Origin: Sphingomonas desiccabilis
Lineage (GTDB): Bacteria > Pseudomonadota > Alphaproteobacteria > Sphingomonadales > Sphingomonadaceae
Reading direction: 5' to 3'
Assembly (NCBI RefSeq): GCF_004135605.1
Contig: NZ_SDPT01000002.1
Span: 1,092,373 to 1,156,372, forward strand
Length of the DNA stretch: 64,000 nucleotides
Shown here: positions 17,325-28,273 of the stretch, piece after piece
How the letters are laid out: each line of letters starts with the position of its first letter
Numbering within the stretch: position 1 is the stretch's first letter
Program-made: the position numbers and the translations under genes
The notes under the pieces: generated by a model
What the model saw: only the letters and a program-made list of their open reading frames with translations
Databases searched by the model: none
Told to the model about the DNA's origin: nothing

Positions 17325-17480
17325 TCACTGCGCAGTCATCTCCTGCTTGATCTGCAGCTTGCGCTTCTTGAGCGTGGCGAGTGCCTCCTGGTCCGGGGAG
17401 GGGCGCCGCGACTCGGCCAGGATCTGGCTGTCGAGCAGTGCGTGCTTCGCCTCGAGAGCGGCAAGATGGCCAGTCTGCAT
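17325..17480 (-). CDS. YdcH family (DUF465) small protein
   Basis: 51 residues, MQTGHLAALEAKHALLDSQI then DQEALATLKKRKLQIKQEMT: the short helical hairpin of DUF465, with the conserved H..L...H..L and LKK.KL.IK blocks. Function unknown in the family. It is convergent with the PilZ gene and divergent from a second DUF465 gene 150 bp away. Confidence 0.85.
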   Translation of the reverse strand: MQTGHLAALEAKHALLDSQILAESRRPSPDQEALATLKKRKLQIKQEMTAQ

Positions 17481-17632
17481 GGATGCAATCCTCTGCTGTT
17501 TGAGGTGGGGGAGGATCATTAGAACACGCGACTCATCGCTTGTCTCCGCACCTGTCGGGCGCTTTCGATGCGCCGTGCCGAAAGTGCAGACGGAGCGTTG
17601 CACCGTTCATCGACACAGGCAATGGTTACCGG

Positions 17633-17830
17633 ATGCACGATCCCGAGATCACAACCCAGCTGGAGCATCTGCGCGTGGAGCATCGCGATCTGGACGATGC
17701 GATTGCCGCGCTTGTGGCACACGCCAGGCCCAATCAGTTGCAGATCGCCCGCCTGAAGCGGCGCAAGCTGCGCCTGCGCGACGAGATCGCCGCCCTCGAA
17801 GACCAACTGATACCGGACATCATCGCGTAG
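17633..17830 (+). CDS. YdcH family (DUF465) small protein, second copy
   Basis: 65 residues, MHDPEITTQLEHLRVEHRDL followed by LKRRKLRLRDEIAALED, the same helical-hairpin family as the gene on the other strand. ATG at 17633 selected because the DUF465 similarity begins there. The paired divergent DUF465 genes next to DUF1465 form a recurrent sphingomonad cluster. No function is known. Confidence 0.85.
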   Translation: MHDPEITTQLEHLRVEHRDLDDAIAALVAHARPNQLQIARLKRRKLRLRDEIAALEDQLIPDIIA

Positions 17831-17909
17831 GAGGCGCGTTCCAGATCGGGACCGCGCCTGTGTTCTTGATCATATCGCGGCGCATCCGGCTGTGGCATTT
17901 CCATGGTCC

Positions 17910-18365
17910 ATGGATCGCTTCGCTCCGCCTCCTTCGCTGCATCACCGGCTGATCGGGCCCCTGCATGTCGAGGCGATGCTCCTCGCCGACGAGGCGCGTG
18001 CCTATTTCGACCTGGCAGGCAAGCGTGAGCGCGGGCGGTTGGACCCGATTGCGCGGGTCGCCTTCTCCTGCGAATCGCTGAAGCTGACGACCCGGCTGAT
18101 GCATGTCATCTCGTGGCTTCTGACCCAGAGGGCACGTCAGACCGGGGAGTTGGAGGGCCGACCCGTTGCCGCCGGCAGGCGTTCGCTGGGAATTTCTCCC
18201 GACACGGCCGAAGAGGTGCTTGCGCTGCTTCCGGGCACGGCCCGCGTGCTGATCGACGCCAGCATCGACCTCTATCGCCGGGTGGAGCGGCTGGATGCGG
18301 CGCAGGGGGCGATCGCGGCGAGCCCCGCGCGGTCCATGCTCGACAAGCTTTCCGCGAGCTTCTGA
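17910..18365 (+). CDS. DUF1465 family protein
   Basis: 151 residues, all alpha-helical, with EAMLLADEARAYFDLAGKRE, VAFSCESLKLTTRLMHVISW and a conserved C-terminal LYRRVERLD. Matches DUF1465, an alphaproteobacterial family of unknown function. ATG at 17910 preferred to an upstream GTG at 17892. It follows the YdcH gene by about 80 bp on the same strand and ends 15 bp from the convergent Nramp gene. Confidence 0.85.
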   Translation: MDRFAPPPSLHHRLIGPLHVEAMLLADEARAYFDLAGKRERGRLDPIARVAFSCESLKLTTRLMHVISWLLTQRARQTGELEGRPVAAGRRSLGISPDTAEEVLALLPGTARVLIDASIDLYRRVERLDAAQGAIAASPARSMLDKLSASF

Positions 18366-18380
18366 TCGCGGCAGGGGGCG

Positions 18381-19733
18381 CTACAACAGCCCCGCGACCT
18401 GCCCCAGCAACACGCAGTTCAGCACGATCACCGCCGCACAGATCGTCCAGGCGGCAACCTTCATCATCGGCCCGTTGACGAAGCCGCCCATCCGCCGCCG
18501 ATCGCTCGTGATCTGCACGAGCGGATAGACCGCGAAAGGAAGCTGGAGGCTGAGCACGACCTGGCTTGCCAGCAGCAGTTGCGCCGTGCCGCTCGCGCCG
18601 TACCAAGTCGCAACGACCGCTGCCGGCACGATCGCGATCAACCGGGTGATCATGCGGCGCATCCACACCGGCATCCGGAGGTCCAGAAACCCCTCCATCA
18701 CGATCTGGCCGGCAAGCGTCCCCGTGAGCGTCGAATTCTGGCCCGACGCCAGCAGGGCGATACCGAACAGGATGCTCGCGATGCTCGCTCCCAGCATCGG
18801 CGTGAGCAGGGCATAGGCGTCCTGGATCTCGGCGATGTCGGTCCGCCCCGCCGTGTGGAAGGTCGCGGCGGCGAGCACCAGGATCGAGCCGTTGATGAAC
18901 AGCGCCAGCATGAGCGCTACGGAACTGTCGATGGTGGCGAGCTTCACCGCCTCCTTGCGCCCCTCCAGCGAGCGATCGAAGCGCCGGGTCTGCACGATCG
19001 AGGAGTGCAGGTAGAGGTTGTGGGGCATCACCGTGGCACCCAGGATGCCGATCGCGACGTAGAGCATGGCCGGGTTGGTGACGATCTCTGGCCTGGGGAT
19101 CAGCCCTGCGGCGATGCCGGCAAGGCTCGGCTGTGCCAGGAAGAGCTCAACCGCAAAGCAGCCCGCGATGATGAGCAGCAACGCCACGATGAACGCTTCG
19201 AGCTTGCGAAAGCCATATTGCTGGAGAAGCAGGATCAGCATGACGTCGACCGCCGTCAGACACACGCCAAGCGCAAGCGGAATGCCGAACAGCAGCTGTA
19301 GCGCGATCGCGGTACCGATCACTTCCGCAAGATCGCAGGCGATGATCGCCAGTTCGCAGAGCACCCACAGCATCCAGCGCACCGGCGGCGAATACTGCTC
19401 GCGACATGCTTGGGCGAGATCGAGCTCGGTCACGATGCCGAGCTTTGCGGACAGCGCCTGCAGCACCATCGCCATCATGTTGGAGATCAGGATGACCGAC
19501 AGCAGCGTATAGCCGAACGCCGAACCCCCCGCGAGGTCGGTCGCCCAATTGCCCGGATCCATATAGCCGACGGCAACGAGGTAGCCGGGACCGGCGAAGG
19601 CCCCGAGTTTGCGCCAGAAGCGGCCGGCGCCTGCAGGCACGCTGATGCTGCGATTGGCGCCGGGAAGGCTGGGTGCGCGGGGTGTGCCGGCACCCCCGGC
19701 GAGCGGTGACGAACTCGCCGGAGGTGGATTCAT
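18381..19733 (-). CDS. mntH: Nramp family divalent metal cation transporter
   Basis: 450 residues with about 11 membrane helices. The TM1 metal site is in [18 protein letters not shown], and [20 protein letters not shown] is the conserved TM3 region. The family imports Mn2+ and Fe2+ with protons. It is the last gene of a three-gene operon: two ferritin-like lipoprotein genes lie immediately upstream (40-bp gap). This suggests metal import coupled to periplasmic metal-binding or redox proteins. The N-terminal extension (about 35 residues, Ala/Pro/Ser rich) is longer than in E. coli MntH. Confidence 0.9.
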   Translation of the reverse strand: MNPPPASSSPLAGGAGTPRAPSLPGANRSISVPAGAGRFWRKLGAFAGPGYLVAVGYMDPGNWATDLAGGSAFGYTLLSVILISNMMAMVLQALSAKLGIVTELDLAQACREQYSPPVRWMLWVLCELAIIACDLAEVIGTAIALQLLFGIPLALGVCLTAVDVMLILLLQQYGFRKLEAFIVALLLIIAGCFAVELFLAQPSLAGIAAGLIPRPEIVTNPAMLYVAIGILGATVMPHNLYLHSSIVQTRRFDRSLEGRKEAVKLATIDSSVALMLALFINGSILVLAAATFHTAGRTDIAEIQDAYALLTPMLGASIASILFGIALLASGQNSTLTGTLAGQIVMEGFLDLRMPVWMRRMITRLIAIVPAAVVATWYGASGTAQLLLASQVVLSLQLPFAVYPLVQITSDRRRMGGFVNGPMMKVAAWTICAAVIVLNCVLLGQVAGLL

Positions 19734-19773
19734 TCTGCCATTGTTCCTCGGTATTCGATTTGTATCGCGGGTC

Positions 19774-20805
19774 TCAGACCGCTGCGCTCGCTTTGAGCAG
19801 GCCGTTCACGCCCTTCGGGAAAAAGCCGCCGCTGGTCGCGACCTTGTTGCCCAGATAGACGATGTTGAGAACCTGCGTCGGGGTACGCGCGAACGCGATG
19901 CCCGTTCCATCGGAAGGCACGATGTTGGACGCATTGTTCACCAGTCGTACGCCCTGGTCGATGTCGCTGCCGCCGCCATCGAGCGCGTCGCGCGCGTTCG
20001 AGATCTTGTCGGTGGCATCGAGCAGCGATGCCATGTTGACACCCTTGCGATAGAGGACCGTACGCACGAGGCCGGCATGATAGGCCTCCGACGCCTGGAT
20101 GCCGGCGGTCGCGTCGATGTAGCTGGTGGTCCTTAGATACTGGATCGCGCCACGGTAGGCGGTGACGCCCACGTCCTCGAACAGGAATGCCGCGAGCAGG
20201 AAGTTCTCGTCGTTCGCGTACGGATCGAACGTCTGCCCCTTCTGGATCAGCCCCGCGGCAACCGCGGCGCTCGCAAAGGCGCTGGTGGCCGACGTACCGA
20301 GATCGATTGCAGGCTGCGCGACCGCCGAATTGCCGATCGTCCGGCGAAGAAAGGCGACATGTGCCTGCTCGTCCGCCGCGATCTCCCGTGCGTAGCGGGC
20401 CACCAGCGGATCGGTGAAGTTGACCTGGCGCCCCCCGGTCGCGGCGCCGGCAGTACCGGAGCCCGAGAGAAGGTTCGACGAAAGGCCCGCACCGGTTGCG
20501 GCGAAGGCATAGAACTGCGCCTCGAGATATTCGAGGTTCAGCGCGAAGTTGAGCACGTCCGATTCGGTCGCGGTCGGTGTCGGCGTCGGGGTGGCGGTTG
20601 CCGATCCCGTTGGCGTGGGTGTGGGGGTGGCCGCGGTGGTCACCGTACCCGCGTCGTCGTCGTCGTTGCCGCCGCATGCCGACAGCACCGCGGCACCGGC
20701 CGCGGCGATGCCGAAGCCGCCTGCATAGCGGAAGAATTCGCGGCGCTCCGCGCGACGCTTGTCGCTGGCTTCGAGCACCTGCTGAAGGGGTTCCTGCTGA
20801 TCCAT
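19774..20805 (-). CDS. Ferritin-like domain Tat lipoprotein, copy 2
   Basis: 343 residues. The N-terminus has [16 protein letters not shown], a twin-arginine signal, ending in a lipobox-like AAVLSAC and an Asp cluster; then a Thr-Pro repeat linker ([20 protein letters not shown]). The ferritin-like domain (Ferritin_2 type) has candidate metal ligands in [21 protein letters not shown] and SEAYH. Such proteins are linked to desiccation or stress tolerance; diiron or dimanganese binding is inferred. Start ATG at 20805 follows CAGGAAG. Paralogue of the gene just upstream. Confidence 0.85.
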   Translation of the reverse strand: MDQQEPLQQVLEASDKRRAERREFFRYAGGFGIAAAGAAVLSACGGNDDDDAGTVTTAATPTPTPTGSATATPTPTPTATESDVLNFALNLEYLEAQFYAFAATGAGLSSNLLSGSGTAGAATGGRQVNFTDPLVARYAREIAADEQAHVAFLRRTIGNSAVAQPAIDLGTSATSAFASAAVAAGLIQKGQTFDPYANDENFLLAAFLFEDVGVTAYRGAIQYLRTTSYIDATAGIQASEAYHAGLVRTVLYRKGVNMASLLDATDKISNARDALDGGGSDIDQGVRLVNNASNIVPSDGTGIAFARTPTQVLNIVYLGNKVATSGGFFPKGVNGLLKASAAV

Positions 20806-20830
20806 GGTAAGCTTCCTGCCTGTCGGTGCG

Positions 20831-21841
20831 TCAGTTCGCGTCGCTGGTCTTGACGGCGCCATTCACCCCGTTGGGGAAGAAGCCGCCCTTGTCCGCCGCC
20901 GCCGCGCTCAAGAAGAGGACGTTCAGCGTCTGCTTGAACGAACGACCGAGCACGAGGCCGTCGTCGTTGGTCGGCACGATGTTGCTCGCCTCACCGCGGT
21001 TGCCGATTCCCTGGTCCAGGTCACTGCTGCCGTCATAACCGTCCCGTGCGTTGGAAAGGGCGTCGGCACGCGTGATCAGCTGCGGGTTGGCCGCTCCCTT
21101 GGTATAGAGCGTCGTGCGGATCATGGCGGCGTGGTACGCCTCGACCGACATGATGCCGCTCACCACCTGCAGCAGCGTGCTGCTCTTGATGAGGGTTGCG
21201 GCACCCCGATAGGCGCTGACCCCCAGATCCTCGAACAGGAAGGCTGCCAGGAGGAAGTTCTCGTCGCTGGAATAAGGATTGAAGCTCTCACCGGTGCCGA
21301 TGATGCCGGCTGCGCGGAAGATCGCAGAGAAGGCGCTGGTTGCGCTGACGCTGAGGTCGATCGCAGGCTGCGCGACCGCAGTGCTGCCGAGCGCATTACG
21401 CATGAATTCGACGTGGGCGAGCTGGTCCTGCGCGATTTCCCGCGCCATCTGCCCGACGACGTCGTCGCTGAAGGTGACCTTGGCACCGCCGGACACGCTG
21501 CCCTTCGTGCCCGTGCCGGTGAGAAGGTCGCTGTCGATCCCGGTGCCCGTGGTCGCCAGGGCATAGAACTGCGCCTGGAGATATTCGATCTGGAGCAGGA
21601 AGTTCAGGATGTCGGCATCGCTGATCCCACTCGTTGCCGAGGTTGTGGGGGTAGGCGTCGGGGTCGGTGTGGGGCTCGGGGATCCGCCGTCGTCATCATC
21701 GTCGCCGCCGCAGGCGCTGACCAGCGCCGCACCTGCCGCCGCGACGGTGAAGCCGCCCGCATAGCGCAGGAAATCACGTCGCTCGGCGCGGCGCCGCTCC
21801 TGCGTATCCAGAACCTCGTCCAGCCCCGTGTCGTCGCTCAT
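20831..21841 (-). CDS. Ferritin-like domain Tat lipoprotein, copy 1
   Basis: 336 residues, same layout as the following gene. It has a Tat signal RRAERRDFLRYAGGFTVAAA with lipobox LVSAC, an Asp-rich stretch and a (TP)n linker. A four-helix domain carries ligand candidates in IEYLQAQFYA, QDQLAH, FLFED and VEAYH. The first helix has Q in place of the second Glu of the paralogue (LQAQ versus LEAQ). ATG at 21841 with GGGAGG five bases upstream is the first gene of the ferritin-ferritin-Nramp operon. The paralogues are separated by only 25 bp, which indicates tandem duplication. Confidence 0.85.
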   Translation of the reverse strand: MSDDTGLDEVLDTQERRRAERRDFLRYAGGFTVAAAGAALVSACGGDDDDDGGSPSPTPTPTPTPTTSATSGISDADILNFLLQIEYLQAQFYALATTGTGIDSDLLTGTGTKGSVSGGAKVTFSDDVVGQMAREIAQDQLAHVEFMRNALGSTAVAQPAIDLSVSATSAFSAIFRAAGIIGTGESFNPYSSDENFLLAAFLFEDLGVSAYRGAATLIKSSTLLQVVSGIMSVEAYHAAMIRTTLYTKGAANPQLITRADALSNARDGYDGSSDLDQGIGNRGEASNIVPTNDDGLVLGRSFKQTLNVLFLSAAAADKGGFFPNGVNGAVKTSDAN

Positions 21842-22270
21842 CAACGCCTCCCAATGAACACGTCGGTCCGCCGTTCTGCGGTGTTGCCGCGCCCAGCTCC
21901 CGACGGCACGCTCCGCCCATGCGATCCGGCATGGAGGTCCGTGTCCGAACCGCTGCTGTTACCGGCGATTGCGTCGATTACCAACTGTCTTTCGGCAGTA
22001 TGTCCGATGCAAGCCGCTTCGGGCGGGGACGTGCGAGCGCGAGACCGTTCCTGTCGCGGCTTCTGGACCACGCGGCGTGGGGAGCAGCCGAGGCGGTCAG
22101 TTTGGCCCGTGGAGGATCATTGCTGCCGGCCATACGCAAGGCGCGGGGGCCAGATCCTCCGCGGGATCTCGGAGGGCAGGAACGGGAAGAGGTAGGCGGG
22201 ATGCGTTTCCGACCTTCCACACGCACACCTATCCTGCCGTCAGAATGTCGTACTTTTCTGAGGAGGAAGG
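21842..22270. other. 429-bp intergenic region upstream of the ferritin-like operon
   Basis: Contains the promoter of the ferritin-Nramp operon; no gene, IS remnant or clear repeat seen. A GGAGGATC (about 22110) and GATCCTCC (about 22156) pair could form a loose dyad. No match to GGAAC-N16/17-CGTT on the operon strand. Confidence 0.4.
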
Positions 22271-22346
<76 letters not shown>

Positions 22347-22453
22347 GTCGCCTTTGGCGAGGGCGGTGGGCTAGGCCCGCCGCGTTGGAGGCGGCCAACT
22401 AGCAACGTCCCCCAAGGCTGCCAACCCCAAAAATGCAGTGCAGCGAAGTTTTT

Positions 22454-23587
22454 TCACCAGCACTGCTGATCCCGGTTGCCCCGGTCGATCGACATCAGAA
22501 TGCCGAGCGACAGCAGCACCGTCATCTGGGCCGATCCGCCATAGCTGACGAGCGGCAAGGGGATGCCCACCACCGGCGCCAAGCCCATCACCATCATGAG
22601 GTTGATCGCCACATAGAAGAAGATGGTGGTGGCAAGCCCCGCCGCCGCGAGGCGGGCGAAGCGGGAGTTCGAGCGCACGCCCACGTTCACCCCCCAGCGG
22701 ATCACGAGCAGGAAGGCCAGGATCAGCAGCACGCCGCCGATCAGGCCCCATTCCTCGGCCATGGTCGCGAAGACGAAATCCGTGTGGCCTTCCGGAAGAT
22801 AGTCGAGGTGGCTCTGGGTGCCCTGGAGGAATCCCTTGCCGAAGATCCCGCCGGAGCCGATCGCGATCTTTGACTGGCTGATGTGATAGCCGGCACCCAA
22901 GGGGTCGCTCTCGGGATCCAGGAAGATCAGCACCCGCTTGCGCTGATAGTCGTGCAGGAGGAAGTTGAACGCCACCGGGACGATCACGACGAACGCGAGC
23001 GCGCCGCCGATGAACAGCCGCAGCGGCAAGCCTGCCAGGAACATCACGGTCAGGCCGCCTGCGGTGATCATCAGCGCGGTTCCGAGATCGGGCTGCAGCA
23101 TCACCAGCGCGGCAGGCACGCCGATCAGGGCGAGCGCGGGCCAGATCGCACCAAACCGCCGGATCTCGGATGGGGGAAGGAGGTCGTAGAAGCGCGCAAG
23201 AGCCAGGACGATGGCGGGCTTCATCAGTTCGGAGGGCTGGAGGCGGATGATGCCGACGTCGAGCCATCGCTGGCTGCCGCCGCGCACCGCGCCCAGCAGC
23301 TCCACAAGCAGGAGCAGGACGACGATTACTGCATAGGCGGGAAGCGCGCCCTGCTGCCACACAGAGAGGCGGATGCGCGAGATCACCACCGCCGCGGCGA
23401 CGAACACCAGGAAGCGGATGCCTTGGCGGAGCGCCCAGGGATTGATGCTGCCTCCAGCGGCGGAGAACAGCACGACGAGCCCGAACCCGCCGATTGCCAA
23501 CACCAGCACGAGCATCCGCCACGGCAACTGCGAGAGCGCTGAGGGAACGAGGCCAAGGCCGGTCCCGGAGTTCTTGATGCGCTTCAT
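22454..23587 (-). CDS. rodA: Rod shape-determining peptidoglycan polymerase RodA
   Basis: 377-residue SEDS glycosyltransferase with about ten membrane helices. It polymerises lipid II with PBP2 during cell elongation. Conserved blocks: GGSQRWLDVGIIRLQPSELM, LQPDLGTALMI (with the catalytic-region Asp), GHTDFVFATMAEEWGLIG and GIPLPLVSYGGSA. Start ATG at 23587, directly after the PBP2 gene (10-bp gap). Last gene of the mre operon. Confidence 0.95.
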   Translation of the reverse strand: MKRIKNSGTGLGLVPSALSQLPWRMLVLVLAIGGFGLVVLFSAAGGSINPWALRQGIRFLVFVAAAVVISRIRLSVWQQGALPAYAVIVVLLLLVELLGAVRGGSQRWLDVGIIRLQPSELMKPAIVLALARFYDLLPPSEIRRFGAIWPALALIGVPAALVMLQPDLGTALMITAGGLTVMFLAGLPLRLFIGGALAFVVIVPVAFNFLLHDYQRKRVLIFLDPESDPLGAGYHISQSKIAIGSGGIFGKGFLQGTQSHLDYLPEGHTDFVFATMAEEWGLIGGVLLILAFLLVIRWGVNVGVRSNSRFARLAAAGLATTIFFYVAINLMMVMGLAPVVGIPLPLVSYGGSAQMTVLLSLGILMSIDRGNRDQQCW

Positions 23588-23597
23588 TCGGGCCGCT

Positions 23598-25649
23598 TCA
23601 CTCCGGACTACGGCTGGCATTGGATTGGGCGACGTCGCCCTCGGGAACGGCCTGGTTCGCGATCGCCGCGTCGACGGCGTTGCCGACGGCTTCCGGCGTG
23701 TCCACCGTCGCGGGGGCCGGGGCCACCTGCGCGGCGGCGTTCGCCGCCTGGAAGGCGGCGGCTTCCGCCCGCATGCGGGTGGCGATGTCGCCGCCCCAAG
23801 TCGGCTCGAATTCCGCCAGCGTCTTCATCGCGCGCTCCTTGTCGTAGAGATAGGTGAAGATGTCGCGGGCGATGATGGGGGTGTCGAGGTTTCGGATCAG
23901 GTGGGCATTGTGCTCAAGCACGATCCCGGCGGCGTAGCGCGGGTTGTCGGCCGAGGAGAAGCAGATGAACAGGGCGTGGTCGCGCAGCTTGAACGGCAGC
24001 TGGCCGTTCTTGAGCACGCCCGTCCGCCGTTCCGCCATGGTGATGCGGCGGACCTGGGCGCTGCCAGTCTTGCCCGCGATGGTGACGCCCGGCACCTGCA
24101 TCCGCGCCGCGCCGCCGGTACCGCCGTCGTTGACCACGGCAAACATCGAATCCCGCACGATCGCCATCTGCTCGGGCGTCGCCGAGAGCAGCGGTGCGGT
24201 CGGAGCGGGGCCGTTCAGCAGCAGCCGCGGCTGAAGCGCGCGGCCGGAGGCGAGCCTGGCCGCCATCACCGCCAGTTGAAGCGGATTGGCGAGCACGTCG
24301 CCCTGGCCGATCGAGGCGTTGAGCGAATCGGCCACGGTCCAGGGCTTGCCGTACTTCTTCAGCTTCCACTTGGAGTCGGGAACGGTGCCGTAGCGCTGAG
24401 AAGGGAAAGGCAGGTCGAACGTCTGGCCGAGCCCGAGGGAACGGGCGACGGGCGCGAACATGTCGTAGCCGAAACGGCGCGCCATTTCGTAGAAGTAGAT
24501 GTCGCAGCTCTGCGCTACCGCGCGGCGCATGTTGGTGGCTCCATGGCCGCCGCGCTTGTGGCAGTGGAAGACGCCGGTGCCGACGCGCATCGCGCCCGAG
24601 CAATGCACCGTCTCCTGCGGGTGCACGCCCGCCTGCAGCAGGGCCAGCGCGTTCATCGGCTTGACCGTAGAGCCAGGGGGATACAGCCCCTGGAGCACCT
24701 TGTTCATCAGGGGGATGTGATCGTTCTCCGACAGCATCTTCCATTCGAGCCGGCCGATGCCGTCGGAAAAGCTGTTGGGGTCGTAAGCGGGCATCGACAC
24801 CATCGCGAGGATGTCGCCGAACAGGCAGTCGATGACGACCGCCGCGCCGGAGTTGGTGCCCAGGCGGCGCGCAGCATATTCCTGCAGCCCGGCGTCGATC
24901 GTCAGGCGGACGGTCTCGCCGGGGCGGTCGGGGCGGGTGGCGAGCTCACGCACCGGCTCGCCGCGCGCGGTGACCTCCACCCGCTTCTCTCCAGGCACGC
25001 CGCGAAGTCGAACTTCCAGCGTCTTTTCAAGACCATCCTTGCCGAGCTTGAAACCCGGTGTGATGAGCAGGCGGTCCTTTGTCTCCTGATACTGTTCGGC
25101 CGAGGCAGCGCCGACATAGCCCGTGAGGTGCGCCACCGCCGCTCCCATCGGGTAGTTGCGGGAGAAGCCGCGCGCCGGAACGACCCCCGGAAGGTCGGGC
25201 AGGCGGACGCTGAGTGCGGCATAGCGCTCCCACGGCAGGTTCTCGGCGACCTGAACCGGCTGGAGCCCGCGGCTGCGCTTCAGATCGGTTTCGATCCGCT
25301 CCATGTCCTCGGCCGGCAATGCGAGCAGATCCCGCAGCACCCCCAGGACCCGCGTAGGATCCTCGAGCCGGTCCGGAATGATGTCGACGCGGAAGTCGGT
25401 GCGGTTGTTGGCGATCGGCGCGCCGTGGCGATCGACGATCCAGCCACGGCGCGGGGGCACCAGCGTCATGTTGACGCGGTTGCTCTCGGCCATCAACTCG
25501 TAGTGCTCGTTCTCGGCGACCGCGAGCCACGCCATCCGCCCGGCAAGCAGCAGGCCCATCCCGCCCTGCATCGCCCCGAGCGCAAAGGCGCGGCGGGAAA
25601 AGGTGAAGGCCTGGGTTGCCTCGGTGACCACCCGCGAAGGGCGGCTCAC
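23598..25649 (-). CDS. mrdA: Penicillin-binding protein 2
   Basis: Elongation-specific peptidoglycan transpeptidase, 683 residues. It has a short cytoplasmic N-terminus, one membrane anchor (GAMQGGMGLLLAGRMAWLAV), a PBP dimerisation domain (VPPRRGWIVDRHGAPIANN) and a transpeptidase domain. The active-site motifs are PPGSTVKP (SxxK nucleophile), SCDIYFYE (SxN-type) and AGKTGSAQ (KTG). Start taken at GTG 25649, which overlaps the mreD stop (GTGA); the frame extends upstream but only as a shadow of mreD/mreC. Partner of RodA. Confidence 0.93.
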   Translation of the reverse strand: MSRPSRVVTEATQAFTFSRRAFALGAMQGGMGLLLAGRMAWLAVAENEHYELMAESNRVNMTLVPPRRGWIVDRHGAPIANNRTDFRVDIIPDRLEDPTRVLGVLRDLLALPAEDMERIETDLKRSRGLQPVQVAENLPWERYAALSVRLPDLPGVVPARGFSRNYPMGAAVAHLTGYVGAASAEQYQETKDRLLITPGFKLGKDGLEKTLEVRLRGVPGEKRVEVTARGEPVRELATRPDRPGETVRLTIDAGLQEYAARRLGTNSGAAVVIDCLFGDILAMVSMPAYDPNSFSDGIGRLEWKMLSENDHIPLMNKVLQGLYPPGSTVKPMNALALLQAGVHPQETVHCSGAMRVGTGVFHCHKRGGHGATNMRRAVAQSCDIYFYEMARRFGYDMFAPVARSLGLGQTFDLPFPSQRYGTVPDSKWKLKKYGKPWTVADSLNASIGQGDVLANPLQLAVMAARLASGRALQPRLLLNGPAPTAPLLSATPEQMAIVRDSMFAVVNDGGTGGAARMQVPGVTIAGKTGSAQVRRITMAERRTGVLKNGQLPFKLRDHALFICFSSADNPRYAAGIVLEHNAHLIRNLDTPIIARDIFTYLYDKERAMKTLAEFEPTWGGDIATRMRAEAAAFQAANAAAQVAPAPATVDTPEAVGNAVDAAIANQAVPEGDVAQSNASRSPE

Positions 25650-26158
25650 CTGCCGGCGCTCCGGCGATACTGCCAGGCGCAGAGCCGGGTCATGGCCGGG
25701 AAGAGCAGCCCCGAAACTGCGGTCTGCACGAGCAAGGGGCCGTCCACGTGGGCGGGAAGCATGCCTGCGAAAACCCTGCCGAGCGCCAGGCAGAGCGCGA
25801 TCGCCGCGGTGGCGATCAGCCAATCCTGCCAGAAGTCGCGCTGGACGAGGCGGGTGTCGAGGATGTCGAGCGCGATGAGGCACAGCGACCAGAGCAGCAT
25901 CGCGCTGCCGAGCGGCTGGCCGCTCACGAGATCGTCGAACAGGCCGAGCGGCGCGGCCGCCCAGGCGGGCAGGGCGTTCGACCGGAACAGCCGCCATGCG
26001 AGAAGCGCGAGCAGCCCGAACGGCGGCAGGAACGGAATGGTCGCGATCACCGGCAGGATGGTGATCAGCGATCCGATCAGCACCATCGCCACTGCCGGAC
26101 GCCAGTAGCGATAGGGCGGCTCGGGCACCGCAAGCTCGATCGGGACGGGCGTGCTCAT
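25646..26158 (-). CDS. mreD: Rod shape-determining protein MreD
   Basis: 170-residue inner-membrane protein with about five helices. PFGLLALLAWRLFRSNALPAW and LGLFDDLVSGQPLGSAMLLW match the conserved MreD block (D-L..G.P.G). Part of the elongasome linking MreB to the cell-wall enzymes. It overlaps mreC by 4 bp and mrdA by 4 bp. Confidence 0.9.
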   Translation of the reverse strand: MSTPVPIELAVPEPPYRYWRPAVAMVLIGSLITILPVIATIPFLPPFGLLALLAWRLFRSNALPAWAAAPLGLFDDLVSGQPLGSAMLLWSLCLIALDILDTRLVQRDFWQDWLIATAAIALCLALGRVFAGMLPAHVDGPLLVQTAVSGLLFPAMTRLCAWQYRRSAGR

Positions 26159-27072
26159 GGAACCGCGTCGGGGGCGGGGGCCGGCACCGGCGACGCTGCC
26201 GGCGCCGGGAAGGCGGCGGGTGGCGGCAGCGGCGGCAGGAAGGTTCGCAGGACCAGCGCGAAATCCGAACGATCGGGCTGTGCGAAAACGCGCGAGGTCG
26301 CGGTATCGCGTGCATTCTGGAGTACGCGGGCAACCGGGATCCCGGGCGGATAGATGCCGCCGATGCCCGACGTCACGAAGATGTCGCCTGCCAGGAACGG
26401 TGCGTTGGCGACGTTCGCCGATCGTACATCCACGAATCCGTCGCCCCGGCCGCTGGCGATCGCGGGCAGCCCGTCGCGCGTACGGCGAACGGGAATGACG
26501 CTGTCCGGATCGGTCAGCAGGACCACGCGCGCCGTGTTGGCGCTCGTCTCGACGACGCGGCCCAGCAATCCCTCCGGCCCGCGGACCGGCTGGCCGGAAC
26601 GCACGCCTTGATGGTAGCCGGCCGCGAGCACGGCATAGCGCCGCGTGCTCGATGCGCTCGAACTGACGAGCCGGGCCGTGGCCACGGCTTCGACCGGCAG
26701 TTCCCGCACCTCGAGCAGCCGCCGCAGTCGCGCATTCTCCCGCACCAGCAGGCGGGCGCGCTGAACCAAGGCCTCGTCCTGCTTCCGTTGCGCGAGCAGC
26801 CGTCGATTATCGCTTGCCGTCTGGAAGTGCTCGGCGACGGCCGCCGGGCCGCTCGCGAGGAAGTCGCGAACGTGGCGCAGTCCAAGGGACACGGGGGCCG
26901 TTCCCTCGCGTACGACGCCGCGCGCGGCAGCGAACCCCGCCGGATGGAACGTCGACAGCAGAAGCAGGGCAGCCGCGATCAGCGCCCCTGCCGCCGCCGC
27001 GACATAGCCCAGGAACAATCCATACTGCGCCCGGCGTGAAAAGCCCGGGCGCCGGTCGCGTTGCGGCGCCAT
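26155..27072 (-). CDS. mreC: Rod shape-determining protein MreC
   Basis: 305 residues: a short cytoplasmic tail, one membrane helix (LGYVAAAAGALIAAALLLLS), a coiled coil (FQTASDNRRLLAQRKQDEAL to ENARLRRLL) and the periplasmic beta-barrel domain (GLLGRVVETSANTARVVLLT, GDIFVTSGIGGIYPPGIPV). It scaffolds PBP2 and RodA. The C-terminus is Pro/Ala-rich. ATG at 27072 chosen; a TTG three codons upstream is possible. Confidence 0.92.
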   Translation of the reverse strand: MAPQRDRRPGFSRRAQYGLFLGYVAAAAGALIAAALLLLSTFHPAGFAAARGVVREGTAPVSLGLRHVRDFLASGPAAVAEHFQTASDNRRLLAQRKQDEALVQRARLLVRENARLRRLLEVRELPVEAVATARLVSSSASSTRRYAVLAAGYHQGVRSGQPVRGPEGLLGRVVETSANTARVVLLTDPDSVIPVRRTRDGLPAIASGRGDGFVDVRSANVANAPFLAGDIFVTSGIGGIYPPGIPVARVLQNARDTATSRVFAQPDRSDFALVLRTFLPPLPPPAAFPAPAASPVPAPAPDAVP

Positions 27073-27088
27073 CGCCGGCAACCCCCCA

Positions 27089-28144
<1,056 letters not shown>

Positions 28145-28273
28145 CTATCGCCGCGTCGCCCCCGTCGCGGCTGTTCGCACCTGTTCCGGACCCGGCCGAC
28201 TGGATCTCTCCGGCCGATTTTACGTGGCGGATGCGGGTCGCGGGATGGCGCCGCTTGGGCTAGAGCGGCACCC

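Noticed and set aside
23373..26108. 911-codon plus-strand frame over mrdA/mreD
   Set aside because: Shadow of the mre operon caused by high G+C; no protein family signal.
25650..26333. N-terminal extension of the PBP2 frame through mreD
   Set aside because: The extension reads in a shadow frame across mreD and mreC; the GTGA overlap at 25649 is the natural start.
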